Positions 33,152 through 41,737 of a stretch of DNA of 64,000 nt are shown piece by piece. Under the pieces are notes generated by a model, which had not been told where the DNA came from, did no database searches, and saw only the letters and a list, made by a program, of their open reading frames with translations. Within the stretch, counting starts at the first letter, position 1; each line of letters starts with the position of its first letter. The stretch is from NCBI RefSeq assembly GCF_029846175.1, contig NZ_JARWAC010000017.1, positions 294,706 to 358,705 on the forward strand. Direction: 5' to 3'. Both the position numbers and the translations under genes were made by a program. Source of the stretch: Sphaerisporangium sp. TRM90804 (GTDB lineage Bacteria; Actinomycetota; Actinomycetes; Streptosporangiales; Streptosporangiaceae).

Positions 33152-34345
33152 ATGAAGACGACACGGTGGTTGAGTGTGGCTTCCCTGGCGGTGGCGGGGG
33201 CTTTGGTGGTGGGGGCATGTGGTCCGGGCGCGAGCACCGCGCGTCAGCCCGTCGCGTCCTCGGGGTCGCCGGGTGCGGCCACGCACTCGGGGCACGGGAT
33301 GGAGGCGGCGCCGCCGCCCCCGGCCGCGCCGCTGCGGAGCGGGGAGCGCTTCGTCAACCTCAAGCTGCCCAAGCCCTACACCCCGGCCGCGCCGCCGAAG
33401 GCGAGCGACGAGTACCGGTGCTTCCTGCTCGACCCGGGGCTGACCGCTCCGGCGTTCCTCACCGGCAACCAGTTCCTGGCGCAGAACACCTCCCTCGTGC
33501 ACCACGCGATCGTCTACGCCGTTGACCAGGGTGCGGCGGAGAAGGCTCGCACCCTCGACGCGAGCACCCCCGGCGAGGGATGGACCTGCTTCGGCGACGC
33601 CGGAATCGAAAAGGGCAAGTGGATCGGTCACTGGGCGCCGGGCGCCGACGAGACGCTGCTCACCCAGAAGGTCGGCCACCCGGTGGCCGCCGGCAGCCGG
33701 CTCGTCCTGCAGATCCACTACAACCTGCTCGCCAGCGAGGGCAAGCCGGCGGGCAGCGACCAGTCCGGCATCCGGCTCCGGTTCGCCGACGGAGCCGCCG
33801 AGCTCACCCCGCTGGAGACCAGCCAGGTGGCCGCCCCCATCGAGCTGCCCTGCGCCAAGGAGGAGTCGGGCCCGCTGTGCGACCGTGACGCCGCCGTCAA
33901 GGACCTGGCCGGCCGCTTCGGCGCCCAAGCCGGGGAGACCCCTGGGTGGCTCGGTCAGGCGTGCAACGACGGCAAGCCGCCGGCCGCGGGAAGCACTCAG
34001 CGCTGCGACCGGCCGCTGCCCACCGGCGGCACGATCTACGCCCTCGCCGGGCACATGCACCTGCTGGGCCGTTCGATCAAGGTCGAGCTCAACCCCGGCC
34101 GCCCCGGCGAACGAACCCTGCTCGACATCCCGCGGTACAACTTCGACGAGCAGGCCATCCGGCCGCTGGCCAAGCCCGTCGCGGTCAAGAAGGGCGACCA
34201 CCTGCGGGTCACCTGCACCCACGACGCCGGCCTGCGCAAGATGCTGCCCGCCCTGAAGACCCAGCCCCCGCGTTACGTCGTCTGGGGCGAGGGCACGAGC
34301 GACGAGATGTGCCTGGGTCTGGTCGTCTGGACTCCGGGCGTGTGA
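33152..34345 (+). CDS. Lipoprotein with copper type II, ascorbate-dependent monooxygenase-like fold
   Basis: A 397-residue lipoprotein: the lipobox LVVGAC places the lipidated cysteine near residue 24, followed by a disordered Gly/Ser/Pro/His linker. The body has metal-site motifs of the peptidylglycine/dopamine monooxygenase fold: LVHHAIVYAV (near 122, CuH-type HH), LQIHYN (near 190), GHMHLLG (near 302, H-x-H) and the terminal DEMCLGLV with a methionine ligand candidate. It would act on the outer face of the membrane, oxidising a substrate with two copper ions. The ATG at 33152 is chosen because it begins the lipoprotein signal; an upstream in-frame start at 33077 does not fit. The substrate is unknown. 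Confidence 0.82.
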   Translation: MKTTRWLSVASLAVAGALVVGACGPGASTARQPVASSGSPGAATHSGHGMEAAPPPPAAPLRSGERFVNLKLPKPYTPAAPPKASDEYRCFLLDPGLTAPAFLTGNQFLAQNTSLVHHAIVYAVDQGAAEKARTLDASTPGEGWTCFGDAGIEKGKWIGHWAPGADETLLTQKVGHPVAAGSRLVLQIHYNLLASEGKPAGSDQSGIRLRFADGAAELTPLETSQVAAPIELPCAKEESGPLCDRDAAVKDLAGRFGAQAGETPGWLGQACNDGKPPAAGSTQRCDRPLPTGGTIYALAGHMHLLGRSIKVELNPGRPGERTLLDIPRYNFDEQAIRPLAKPVAVKKGDHLRVTCTHDAGLRKMLPALKTQPPRYVVWGEGTSDEMCLGLVVWTPGV

Positions 34346-34365
34346 GCGCCTCCGGCCGCGGCTGA

Positions 34366-34404
34366 GGGCCCACACCGGCGCGCCCTGAGCGCCGGTGCGG
34401 GCCC
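34366..34404 (+). terminator. Hairpin terminator after the copper lipoprotein gene
   Basis: A 16-bp stem with one mismatch (GGGCCCACACCGGCGC against GCGCCGGTGCGGGCCC) around a 7-nt loop, 20 bases after the stop codon. Confidence 0.75.
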
Positions 34405-34433
34405 CCGGGATGCCACAGTCCGGACGATCCCCC

Positions 34434-34439
34434 TATGCT
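34434..34439 (+). promoter_or_regulatory. -10 box of a leaderless transcript
   Basis: TATGCT ends seven bases before the GTG at 34447 and there is no Shine-Dalgarno sequence. This is the usual spacing of leaderless actinomycete genes, where transcription starts on the start codon. Confidence 0.55.
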
Positions 34440-34446
34440 CCCGCTC

Positions 34447-35409
34447 GTGACTTTTCAGCACTATGCGGCGGAATCTCCGATTCGAGAGACGTCCGAACCA
34501 CCGGCGCCTGTAGCGGAGCAGCCCGTAGACCAGGGGCCGCATCAGGAGGACGACGACGACAAGGCGGGCGTACTCGACCTGCTGGAGAAGGCCGGGGCCG
34601 TGGTCGTCCCGCTGGGCGTGACGTTGTACGCGCTGCTCTATATGGGCTACCAGGGGATGTACGCGGTCTTCGGCATCACGCCGGAGCAGGCGGGCATCGA
34701 CCAGTCCGTGCTGCTCGGACGGCTGCTGGGGACGATCCTGCCGCTGCTGATCCTCGGCGCGGTCGTCGTCGGGCTGCTCCTGAGCGCGGGCTGGCTGCTG
34801 AACGTGGTCACGCGCGGCCGGCTGGGCCGGCTGGCGCAGGGGATCAGGCGGCAGCCGTGGATCGTCGCCGCGATCGCGGCGGCATGGGCGGGAGCGTCCT
34901 ATCTGGGGTGGATGTACTTCGTGACCGCCCTGGACGCCGCCGACCCCACCGCGAGGGTGACGGTCGAGGCCGGCGATGTGCTGCTCGCGGCGGGGCTGGG
35001 CGTTCTGGCCTATGTCGTGCCGTTCCGGCTGCTCCGGCGCCGGTCGATCGGCCGGGCGGGCCTGAAGATCATGGTCGGCGCGCTCACCGGCATCGGGCTC
35101 GGCTACGTCCTCATGATCCAGATGATCTACGGAGCGATCTCGGTGCTGGAGAAGGGCGAGTCCACCGCGCTGATGGACGCCGTCGGCTTCCAGACGCAGT
35201 GGGCCAAGCTCCAGGACAGCGGCGGCAAGCCCCTCTACGACAGCCGCTGGATGATGGTCCTCGGCGAGCACGAGGGCGGGTACGCCATCTACGACTGCGA
35301 CAAGGGTCAGACGTTCCGCAAGTTCTCCGAGAGCACGATCCTCAGCGAGGTCCAGATGTGGTCCCCCGACCGCGAGAAGGGCTTCACCTGCGGAACCCTG
35401 ACCGAGTAG
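34447..35409 (+). CDS. Membrane protein of unknown function
   Basis: A 320-residue protein of no recognised family. An acidic, disordered N-terminus (QPVDQGPHQEDDDDKAG) precedes about five membrane helices (~47-65, ~85-108, ~128-148, ~165-185, ~200-225). The C-terminal ~90 residues are soluble and probably extracytoplasmic, containing two cysteines (YDCDKGQTF and FTCGTLTE) that could pair. The GTG at 34447 is preferred over the ATG at 34435, which lies within the -10 box. It sits alone between two terminators, so it is a single-gene unit. Confidence 0.75.
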   Translation: MTFQHYAAESPIRETSEPPAPVAEQPVDQGPHQEDDDDKAGVLDLLEKAGAVVVPLGVTLYALLYMGYQGMYAVFGITPEQAGIDQSVLLGRLLGTILPLLILGAVVVGLLLSAGWLLNVVTRGRLGRLAQGIRRQPWIVAAIAAAWAGASYLGWMYFVTALDAADPTARVTVEAGDVLLAAGLGVLAYVVPFRLLRRRSIGRAGLKIMVGALTGIGLGYVLMIQMIYGAISVLEKGESTALMDAVGFQTQWAKLQDSGGKPLYDSRWMMVLGEHEGGYAIYDCDKGQTFRKFSESTILSEVQMWSPDREKGFTCGTLTE

Positions 35410-35495
35410 GGGATCGGCCGGGCTTACGCCTCACCGGTCTCCGGCCGGGGTGCCGCCATGGTGGCGATGGCCGGCGTCCCCCCGGTGTGCATACG

Positions 35496-35530
35496 GAAAC
35501 CCCGCCGCGTCCGGGACGCGGCGGGGTTTC
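35496..35530. terminator. Strong bidirectional terminator
   Basis: A 15-bp perfect stem (GAAACCCCGCCGCGT and complement) with a 5-nt loop. It lies four bases beyond the subtilase stop on the minus strand and 87 bases after the membrane protein gene on the plus strand. Confidence 0.88.
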
Positions 35531-35534
35531 TCGG

Positions 35535-38500
35535 TCACTTGATCTGGTAGGCCCGGGTGACGGTCTCGGTGAAGGTGTTGCCGCCGGTGTCGGCGGCCTT
35601 GACGCGCAGCGAGGCGAACTTGCCGCGTGTGATGGAGGGATGCCAGGTCTCGGCGGACCAGGCGCCCTTGCCCGAGGGGTGCACCAGAGTGGGGAACCAG
35701 GTGCGGCCGTCGTCGTAGGAGATGTCCACGGCGAGCGTGGTCATCCTCAGGTCGGGTGAGCCCTGCTGGCGCTGGACCCGCAGCGGGAGGCGCATGTGGC
35801 CCGTGGCGGCGCGGTTGCGGTCGTCGAGGTCGGGGGTGATCCTGACGGTCATCAGCGGCAGCACCTCACGCTTGCCGGGCCGGGGAGTCTTCGACCTGAA
35901 CCGCCACTCGGCGCTGACCCTCGTGGACACCTTGGTCATGGCCGGGTCGCGGTCGGCGGTCATGGTGAGCCGGTACTCGGCCGCCTTCCCGTCGGCGGGC
36001 ACCTCGACGTTGCCGGGCAGGTACTCGTCGGTGTAGATCTCCTTGCCGTCGCGGTAGAGCTTGGTCCTCGGGGCGCGGTAGTCGCCGAAGGAGATGCGCT
36101 CGGGCACGCCGTCCTCGAACAGCCCAGTGGCGAACTGCAGCAGGTTCTCCTCGCGCCAGGAGTAGTCCCCGCCGGGGTCGAGCCCGGCCGCGAAGACGCC
36201 GGTGTTCCAGCGGTCGGAGATCTTCTGCCCGGCGCGGTAGACGATGGTCTGGCCGAAGAAGAACTGGTCGACGTTGTCCCAGGCGTCCTGCTGCTTGTAC
36301 TGGATGAAGGACGGATACCAGCCGGTGTCGCCGGGCGTGTAGTACTCGGTCCGGTGGAACGGCAGCGGGAACTTGGACACCTCGCCGTACGGCATCCAGG
36401 CCAGCTCCGTCCCGTACAGCACGGGCAGGGCGAAGTGCTCACCCAGCTTGGCGTCCTGCTGGGTGGCGTACGTGGAGGTGACCTTGGCGAGGTCACGGCC
36501 CCGCGGGCGGTAGCCGGGGTCGGCGGGGATGCGCGGCTCGGCCTTCATCAGGTGGTAGAAGTACGGGCTGTCGTCGTAACTGCCGTCGCCCTTCGGCTTG
36601 GCCCACTGCGTCCAGCGGTAGAAGGCGAACTTCTTGCTCGCCGTGCGGGACGTGGGGATGGCCTTGATGCCTTCGACGCGGTCGGCGCCCCACATGGCGG
36701 CCAGCTCGACGTCCACGCCCATGGTCTGGACGCGGTCGGAGAGCTGGAGCATGCCCAGCATGCCGATGGCCAGCCGCGCGGTCGGCTCCTCCGGCCGGAC
36801 GTCGACCGGCTTGGCCTTGCGGGCGTCGAAGGTGACGGTGCGGTCGGCGTCCAGGGTGAACTCCGGCTCGGCCGCCATCACCAGCGTGCCGTCCTGGTCG
36901 GCCATGAGGGACACGACCGTGAAGCGATGCCCCCGCTGCAACCGGAGCTCCAGGGTGCCGCCGGAGATGTCGTAGTTGACCTGCTCGTCGGTGTCGAGGT
37001 CGATGACCCCGGCGAAGGCGTTCTGAACGGGCTGCCCGTCCGTGCCGGTGAAGGCCAGCTTGAGCCCGCGCTTCTCCGGCTCGACGCGCATGCCGATGCC
37101 GGTGCGCACGGAGACCCCGTCGCCGGTCGCGATGACCGTGCCGCTGTACATGCCCATGGCGCCGGGCTCGGGGGTCACCTCGACCCGCGCGGTGCCGTGC
37201 GCGGGGACCTCCACCGAGGTGGCGCCGAGCTTGAACGGCGTCACCGTCTCACCCCGGCCGTCCTTGGCGACCACGCTCAGCTCCAGCCGAACGGCGGCGT
37301 CGCCGTCGTTGCGGTAGGTGAGCGTCCGCGGCTCCGGGGAGGGGCTGGGCAGCTCGATGTCTCCCATGCTCAGCGAGGCGGGCTCGGCGGTGACCTGCTG
37401 GGTGACGGCGCGGGCGACGTCCACGCGGCCGGAGCCCTGGACGTATGCGCCGAGCTCGTCACCGGGCGCCGTGGAGGCCATCAGCGCCGCCTTGATCTGG
37501 GCGGCCTTCCAGTCGGGATGCTGTCCGGCGACGATCGCCGCCGCCCCCGACACGTGCGGGGTGGCCATGGACGTGCCGCTCATCTCGGTGTGCGAGTCGT
37601 CCACCGGGAAGCCGGCGGACGTGCCCGCCGCCCTGGCGGCGACGATGCCCACGCCGGGCGCGATGAGGTCGGGCTTGACCGCGGCGTCGCCGGCGCGCGG
37701 GCCGGTGCTGCTGAACTGGGCGACGGTGTCGGCGTCGCGGTAGGACGCGCCGACCGACAGCGCGCTGTCGGCGCTGCTCGGCGAGCCGAGGGTCTGCGGG
37801 CCGTCGTTGCCGGACGCCGCGACGAACAGCGTGCCGTACCGCTCCGACAGCGTGTCGACGGCCAGCTCCAGCGGGTCGTCCCCGGGGATGTCGGGGCCGC
37901 CGAGGCTGAGGTTCGCGACGCGGGCGCCGTTCTCCGCCGCCCAGGTCATGGCCTCGATGATGCCGGAGTCGGGGCAGTAGCCGCTCTGCTCGCAGACCTT
38001 GCCGACCAGCAGCTTCGCGCCGGGGGCCACGCCCTTGTACTTGCCGCCGGAGGCGGCGCCGGATCCGGCGATGGTCGCGGCGACGTGGGTGCCGTGGCCG
38101 TTGAGGTCGCGGACGTCGGGCTCGGAGGTGAAGTTCTCGGCCTTGGTGACCAGGCCCTGCAGGTCGGGGTGCGTGGGGTCGTAGCCGCTGTCGAGGACGG
38201 CGACGGTGACGTCCTCGCCCGTGTGGCCGGCCGCCCAGGCCTGGGGCGCGCCGATGTGCGGGACGCTGACGTCGAGGTTGAGCCTGGCCCGGCCGTCCAG
38301 CCAGATCTTCTCGGTGACGGTCGCCGTCCTGGCCTGCCCGGACAGGGACTTCCAGAGTGTTCCGGCGGCGGCGCGGGGCTCGCTGCGGGCGACGCCGTTG
38401 ATCGCGGGCAGGGGGCGCCCGCCGGCGGCGCGCAGCGTGGCGGCGTCCGTCTGGCCGGGGTAGGTCACGATCAGCGGCAGCGCCGGGCTGGCGGCGTCGT

Positions 38501-38867
38501 CGTAGCCGAGCGCGGCGAGCTGGGTGACGTTGAACAGCCGGGGGTCCAGCGTGCCCGCGGCCAGGAGCGGCATGGCGTCCGCCGGGACGATGCTGAGCCC
38601 CTCCTCGGCGCGGCGGTGAATGAAGTTGATCTTCTCCCTGCCGGGGCCGGGCTCGACGTCGAGCCGGGTCTGCTTGGTGGGGAGCGTTTGAAGGGTGACC
38701 TTGTCCCCGGTGATGAGGGTGATCGTCTTGGGCGGTCCGGCCTCCGCGGTGGCCTGCCCCGCCAGGGGGAAGGTCGGGGCCGGGGGGGTGGGTGTCGCCT
38801 GGGCCGGCGTGGCGGTGGCTGCCAGGGCCGCTACCACAATGCCGATAAGGGCGGTTTTCTGAGGCAC
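35535..38867 (-). CDS. Secreted subtilisin-like serine protease (S8), large multidomain
   Basis: A 1110-residue exported protease. Signal peptide at 1-24 (hydrophobic run ending ATPAQA) and a propeptide-like region to about 190. The catalytic domain has D226 (VAVLDSGYDP), H258 (GHGTHVA), the oxyanion N in AASGNDGP near 360 and S433 (SGTSMATPHVSGAAAI). A ~600-residue C-terminal extension follows, with Ig-like and beta-sandwich stretches and no anchor, so the protein is released. The GTG at 38867 is chosen because it begins the signal peptide; 50 upstream codons are unlike protein. It ends at a strong terminator. The divergent regulator at 38923 may control it. Such proteases serve nutrition and processing of surface or secreted proteins. 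Confidence 0.93.
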   Translation of the reverse strand: MPQKTALIGIVVAALAATATPAQATPTPPAPTFPLAGQATAEAGPPKTITLITGDKVTLQTLPTKQTRLDVEPGPGREKINFIHRRAEEGLSIVPADAMPLLAAGTLDPRLFNVTQLAALGYDDAASPALPLIVTYPGQTDAATLRAAGGRPLPAINGVARSEPRAAAGTLWKSLSGQARTATVTEKIWLDGRARLNLDVSVPHIGAPQAWAAGHTGEDVTVAVLDSGYDPTHPDLQGLVTKAENFTSEPDVRDLNGHGTHVAATIAGSGAASGGKYKGVAPGAKLLVGKVCEQSGYCPDSGIIEAMTWAAENGARVANLSLGGPDIPGDDPLELAVDTLSERYGTLFVAASGNDGPQTLGSPSSADSALSVGASYRDADTVAQFSSTGPRAGDAAVKPDLIAPGVGIVAARAAGTSAGFPVDDSHTEMSGTSMATPHVSGAAAIVAGQHPDWKAAQIKAALMASTAPGDELGAYVQGSGRVDVARAVTQQVTAEPASLSMGDIELPSPSPEPRTLTYRNDGDAAVRLELSVVAKDGRGETVTPFKLGATSVEVPAHGTARVEVTPEPGAMGMYSGTVIATGDGVSVRTGIGMRVEPEKRGLKLAFTGTDGQPVQNAFAGVIDLDTDEQVNYDISGGTLELRLQRGHRFTVVSLMADQDGTLVMAAEPEFTLDADRTVTFDARKAKPVDVRPEEPTARLAIGMLGMLQLSDRVQTMGVDVELAAMWGADRVEGIKAIPTSRTASKKFAFYRWTQWAKPKGDGSYDDSPYFYHLMKAEPRIPADPGYRPRGRDLAKVTSTYATQQDAKLGEHFALPVLYGTELAWMPYGEVSKFPLPFHRTEYYTPGDTGWYPSFIQYKQQDAWDNVDQFFFGQTIVYRAGQKISDRWNTGVFAAGLDPGGDYSWREENLLQFATGLFEDGVPERISFGDYRAPRTKLYRDGKEIYTDEYLPGNVEVPADGKAAEYRLTMTADRDPAMTKVSTRVSAEWRFRSKTPRPGKREVLPLMTVRITPDLDDRNRAATGHMRLPLRVQRQQGSPDLRMTTLAVDISYDDGRTWFPTLVHPSGKGAWSAETWHPSITRGKFASLRVKAADTGGNTFTETVTRAYQIK

Positions 38868-38922
38868 ATCCCGATGTCTAACTGTTTGGGAATTTTGGTG
38901 ACAAGGAGGTCTGTGTGGCCTA

Positions 38923-40053
38923 TTGCGGCAACTGCCGGAAGTGGCCAAGATCGGAGGCATGCTTGAGGACGGTCCGGCGCTGGGGGTCGTGGGGATCAGC
39001 GCGTTCGACGAGCGCATCTACCACGAGGTGCTCGCCTGCCCTGGCATCACGGTGCGGGAGCTCGTCATGAGGAGCGGTGAGAGCTCGGGGCGCATCCAGA
39101 CGTCGCTGAGCAGGCTCCGCGCCAAGGGCCTGATCAGCCGCCTGTGGGGACGCTCGCCCCGCTGGTCGGCGACGAACCCGGGGTCCGCCATCCGCTCGCT
39201 GGTGCGCGGCATGCAGAGCAACCTCGACCGGCTCACCGACACGGCCGACCAGTTGGAGGCCGCCTTCCGCACCGCCGGTCAGGAGTCCGAGGGCGGCCAT
39301 TTCGAGGTGCTGGCCGGCCCCGAGGAGCAGGCCCGGGGGTACGTCCGCCTGCAGCAGGAGGCCAAGGAGGAGGTGCTGACCTTCGACATGCCCCCCTACG
39401 TGCTCGACTACCACAACCCGCTGCAGACCGGCCTGCTGCGCAGCGGCGTCCGTTACCGCACCATCTACGTGCCGGAGGCGTTCGAGCACGCCGGGGCGCT
39501 CGACGAGGTGGGCAACCTGGTCGTCGCGGGCGAGGAGGCCCGGGTACTGCCCGAGCTGCCGTTCAAGATGGCCGTCGTCGACCGTCGCCAGGCCGTCCTG
39601 CCGCTGCACATGGGCCCCCCGCTCACCCACGGCGTGCTGATCAGGGGCTCCACCATGGTGGTCGCCCTGGTGGAGCTGTTCGAGCGCCTGTGGCGCGAGG
39701 CACTCCCGATGCGCCCCCACTCCGCCCTGCCCGCCCCCGCGCCCCAGCCGCCCACCGGCCCTGCCCGCACCGACCTGCAGGAACGGCCCGAACAACAGAA
39801 GTGGCCCGGACAACAGGAGCGGGCCGGACAACAGGAGCGGGCCGAACGACAGGAGCAGTGGGCCGACCTGTCCCCAGACCACCGCCGCCTCCTGGCCCTC
39901 CTCGCGGCCGGCCTCAAGGACGACGCCATAGCCCGCCAGCTGGGCACCAGCCCCCGTAGCCTGCGCCGCCGCCTCCGCGAACTCCTGGACGACCTGAACG
40001 CCGAAACCCGCTTCCAAGCCGGCGCCCAGGCCACCCGCCGCGGCCTCGTGTGA
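38923..40053 (+). CDS. TrmB-like plus LuxR-type HTH transcriptional regulator
   Basis: A 376-residue regulator. Residues ~25-75 are a TrmB-like winged helix (ACPGITVRELVMRSGESSGRIQTSLSRLRAKGLISRLW), the middle is a helical/ligand region, and the C-terminus is a LuxR-type HTH (LSPDHRRLLALLAAGLKDDAIARQLGTSPRSLRRRLREL). Between them is a Gln/Glu-rich linker made of 24-bp tandem repeats at ~39784-39860. Start is uncertain: TTG at 38923 lies 13 bases after a perfect AAGGAGGT, GTG at 38941 and ATG at 38959 have poor sites. It is divergent from the subtilase, and this architecture is known in actinomycetes as regulators next to secreted proteases. Confidence 0.88.
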   Translation: MRQLPEVAKIGGMLEDGPALGVVGISAFDERIYHEVLACPGITVRELVMRSGESSGRIQTSLSRLRAKGLISRLWGRSPRWSATNPGSAIRSLVRGMQSNLDRLTDTADQLEAAFRTAGQESEGGHFEVLAGPEEQARGYVRLQQEAKEEVLTFDMPPYVLDYHNPLQTGLLRSGVRYRTIYVPEAFEHAGALDEVGNLVVAGEEARVLPELPFKMAVVDRRQAVLPLHMGPPLTHGVLIRGSTMVVALVELFERLWREALPMRPHSALPAPAPQPPTGPARTDLQERPEQQKWPGQQERAGQQERAERQEQWADLSPDHRRLLALLAAGLKDDAIARQLGTSPRSLRRRLRELLDDLNAETRFQAGAQATRRGLV

Positions 40054-40089
40054 CCCGCACACCTCGGCGGCGCCCGGGGAAGCCGGCCG

Positions 40090-40524
40090 TCAGCGAGGTG
40101 CCGCCAGGACGTCCCGGAGGACGTCCTCCAGCGTGACGCCGGCCAGTTCGCGCCTCAGGGTCTGCTCGATGCCCTCGTAGATGCCCTGCATCGCCGGCTG
40201 GATGCCGTACCCCACCACGCACTCCTGGTCGGGGGTGGCGCGGTGCATCGCGAACAGCGGGCCGGGTTCCACCGCCTCGTACACGTCGAGCAGGGTCATC
40301 GACCCCAGCTCGCGCGTCAGCGACCAGCCCGCGCCCGCGCCCCGCCGGGACTCCACGAGCCCCGCTCCGCGTAGCTCGCCGAGCAGCCGTCTGATCACCA
40401 CGGGATTGGTGTTCGCACTGGACGCGATCTGCTCGGAAGTGGCGACCCCATGGCCCCGGCGCTGGTAGAGGCTGATCCAGGCCAGCGCGTGGGCGGCGAT
40501 GGTCAGCCTGCTGTTGGCGCTCAC
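40090..40524 (-). CDS. Rrf2-family transcriptional regulator
   Basis: A 144-residue regulator with the Rrf2 winged helix (RLTIAAHALAWISLYQRRG, then VATSEQIASSANTNPVVIRRLLGELRGAGLVESRRGAGAGWSLTRE) and the dimerisation helix LLDVYEAVE. The three-cysteine Fe-S cluster of IscR/NsrR types is absent: one cysteine is seen (QECVVG), so it is of the cluster-free sort (YwnA/CymR-like) that often senses a thiol or electrophile. GTG at 40524 follows GGGAGGA. The divergent SDR gene and three matched palindromes in the spacer make autoregulation and SDR control very likely. Confidence 0.9.
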   Translation of the reverse strand: MSANSRLTIAAHALAWISLYQRRGHGVATSEQIASSANTNPVVIRRLLGELRGAGLVESRRGAGAGWSLTRELGSMTLLDVYEAVEPGPLFAMHRATPDQECVVGYGIQPAMQGIYEGIEQTLRRELAGVTLEDVLRDVLAAPR

Positions 40525-40542
40525 GAGTCCTCCCCTCCCGGT

Positions 40543-40559
40543 GTAACGCTCTATGTTAC
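40543..40559. promoter_or_regulatory. Rrf2 operator site 1, GTAAC-7 nt-GTTAC
   Basis: An exact inverted pair GTAAC (40543-40547) and GTTAC (40555-40559), 19 bases before the rrf2 start. It is the first of three sites with identical 7-nt spacing in the divergent spacer. Confidence 0.75.
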
Positions 40560-40570
40560 AACGTCGTGGT

Positions 40571-40589
40571 CGTAACAACATATGTTGCG
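40571..40589. promoter_or_regulatory. Rrf2 operator site 2, GTAAC-7 nt-GTTGC
   Basis: CGTAAC and GTTGCG flank a 7-nt AT-rich centre; one base departs from the other sites. Its centre is 29 bp from site 1, close to three helical turns, so the two lie on the same face. Confidence 0.75.
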
Positions 40590-40595
40590 ACCGGC

Positions 40596-40620
40596 TGTCG
40601 TAACCATTACTGTTACGACA
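40596..40620. promoter_or_regulatory. Rrf2 operator site 3, extended palindrome
   Basis: The longest dyad: 9-bp perfect arms TGTCGTAAC and GTTACGACA around a 7-nt spacer, 30 bases before the SDR start. It is probably the highest-affinity site. Confidence 0.78.
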
Positions 40621-40650
40621 GTCGAAAGATCGATCAGAGAGGTGGGAACG

Positions 40651-41400
40651 ATGAACAAGCCGCTCACGGGCAAGGTCGCCCTGGTCACCGGAGGGTCCCG
40701 CGGGCTGGGGGCCGCGACCGTACGGCTGCTGGCCGAGCAGGGGGCCGACGTCGCGTTCACCTATGTCAGCTCCGAGGAGCGGGCGCAGGCCGTCGTCGGC
40801 GAGGTGCGCGGCAAGGGAGGCGAGGCCGTCGCTTTCAGGTCCGACCAGGCGGACATGAGCGGGGCGCCGGCGCTGATCGACGATGTGGTCTCGCACTTCG
40901 GCGGCCTGGACATCCTCGTCAACAACGCCGCGATCTCCGTGAGCGGCACGGTGGACGACCCGGAGGCCGACACCACCGCACTCGACCGGATGCACGCCAC
41001 CAACTACCTCGGCGTGATCGCCGTCATCCGGGCCGCCTCTCGGGTGCTGCGCGCGGACGGCCGCATCATCACGGTGAGTTCCGGGCTGGGCTCACGGGTA
41101 GGCCTTCCAGGCTTCGCCGACTACTCGGCGACCAAGTCGGGGATCGAGAGGTACACCATGGGCGCCGCGCGAGACCTCGGGCCCCGGGGCATCACGGCCA
41201 ACGTCGTGGAGGCCGGACTGATGGAAAGCGGAATGCAGCCGCCGGACCCCGAGACCCTCAAGGCCCTGGTCGGCTCGCTGTCCCTGCAACGCATGGGCCA
41301 TCCCGACGAGATCGCCGCGGCGATCGCCTTCCTGGCGAGCCCCGCCGCGTCGTACGTCACGGGCGCCGTGCTCGACGCGCACGGCGGCTACAACGCCTGA
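40651..41400 (+). CDS. Short-chain dehydrogenase/reductase
   Basis: A 249-residue classical SDR using NAD(P)H. The cofactor motif TGGSRGLG is at residues 13-20, NNAA near 94, the catalytic serine in TVSSGLG near 145, and Y158/K162 in YSATK. R17 after the glycine motif suggests NADPH preference. It resembles 3-oxoacyl-ACP reductase-like enzymes in its C-terminal GAVLDAHGGYNA. ATG at 40651 follows GAGGTGGGA. It is divergent from the Rrf2 regulator and almost surely repressed by it, so it may detoxify the electrophile sensed by that protein. Confidence 0.93.
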   Translation: MNKPLTGKVALVTGGSRGLGAATVRLLAEQGADVAFTYVSSEERAQAVVGEVRGKGGEAVAFRSDQADMSGAPALIDDVVSHFGGLDILVNNAAISVSGTVDDPEADTTALDRMHATNYLGVIAVIRAASRVLRADGRIITVSSGLGSRVGLPGFADYSATKSGIERYTMGAARDLGPRGITANVVEAGLMESGMQPPDPETLKALVGSLSLQRMGHPDEIAAAIAFLASPAASYVTGAVLDAHGGYNA

Positions 41401-41737
41401 TCACGCGAGGTCGGGCTCTCACGGTGAATCGGCCGCGAGTCGTGAGCCGCTGACGGCCGGGCGGGGTGCCGTGCTGAGAGGACGGTAATCCGTTGAGGAG
41501 TCGTGCGGCGGGTCGTACGCTGGCTGTGGTTGCTCCCGCCGGGTCCGAGGCCCGGCCGATCACGAGAAGGCGATGCCATGGTCACCGCCCGGTCACTCCG
41601 GGGCGGATGACGAGAACGGCTGCTCCCGCGGCCGCGGTGCGTTGGGAACGCGCCTGTTCGTCGTGCCCTGGTCTCGCGGAGAACTTCTCGTTCGCGCGGC
41701 GCCGGTTGCCGCGCACCTGATGTGGAGCACACACGAA
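41401..41737 (+). other. Gap between SDR and methyltransferase genes, no gene seen
   Basis: This 337-bp spacer contains no frame with good codon use. A stretch resembling an extended -10 occurs near 41516 (CGTACGCTGG) with no convincing -35. It may hold the methyltransferase promoter. In-frame extension of the methyltransferase to 41573 reads as non-protein. Confidence 0.4.

Noticed and set aside
35796..38966. 1056-residue plus-strand frame across the subtilase gene
   Set aside because: Shadow of the minus-strand protease; its sequence is Arg/Val/Gly-rich and has no domains.
41493..41720. 75-residue frame before the methyltransferase
   Set aside because: It lies mostly in the leader of the next gene and reads as low-complexity Arg/Pro sequence.
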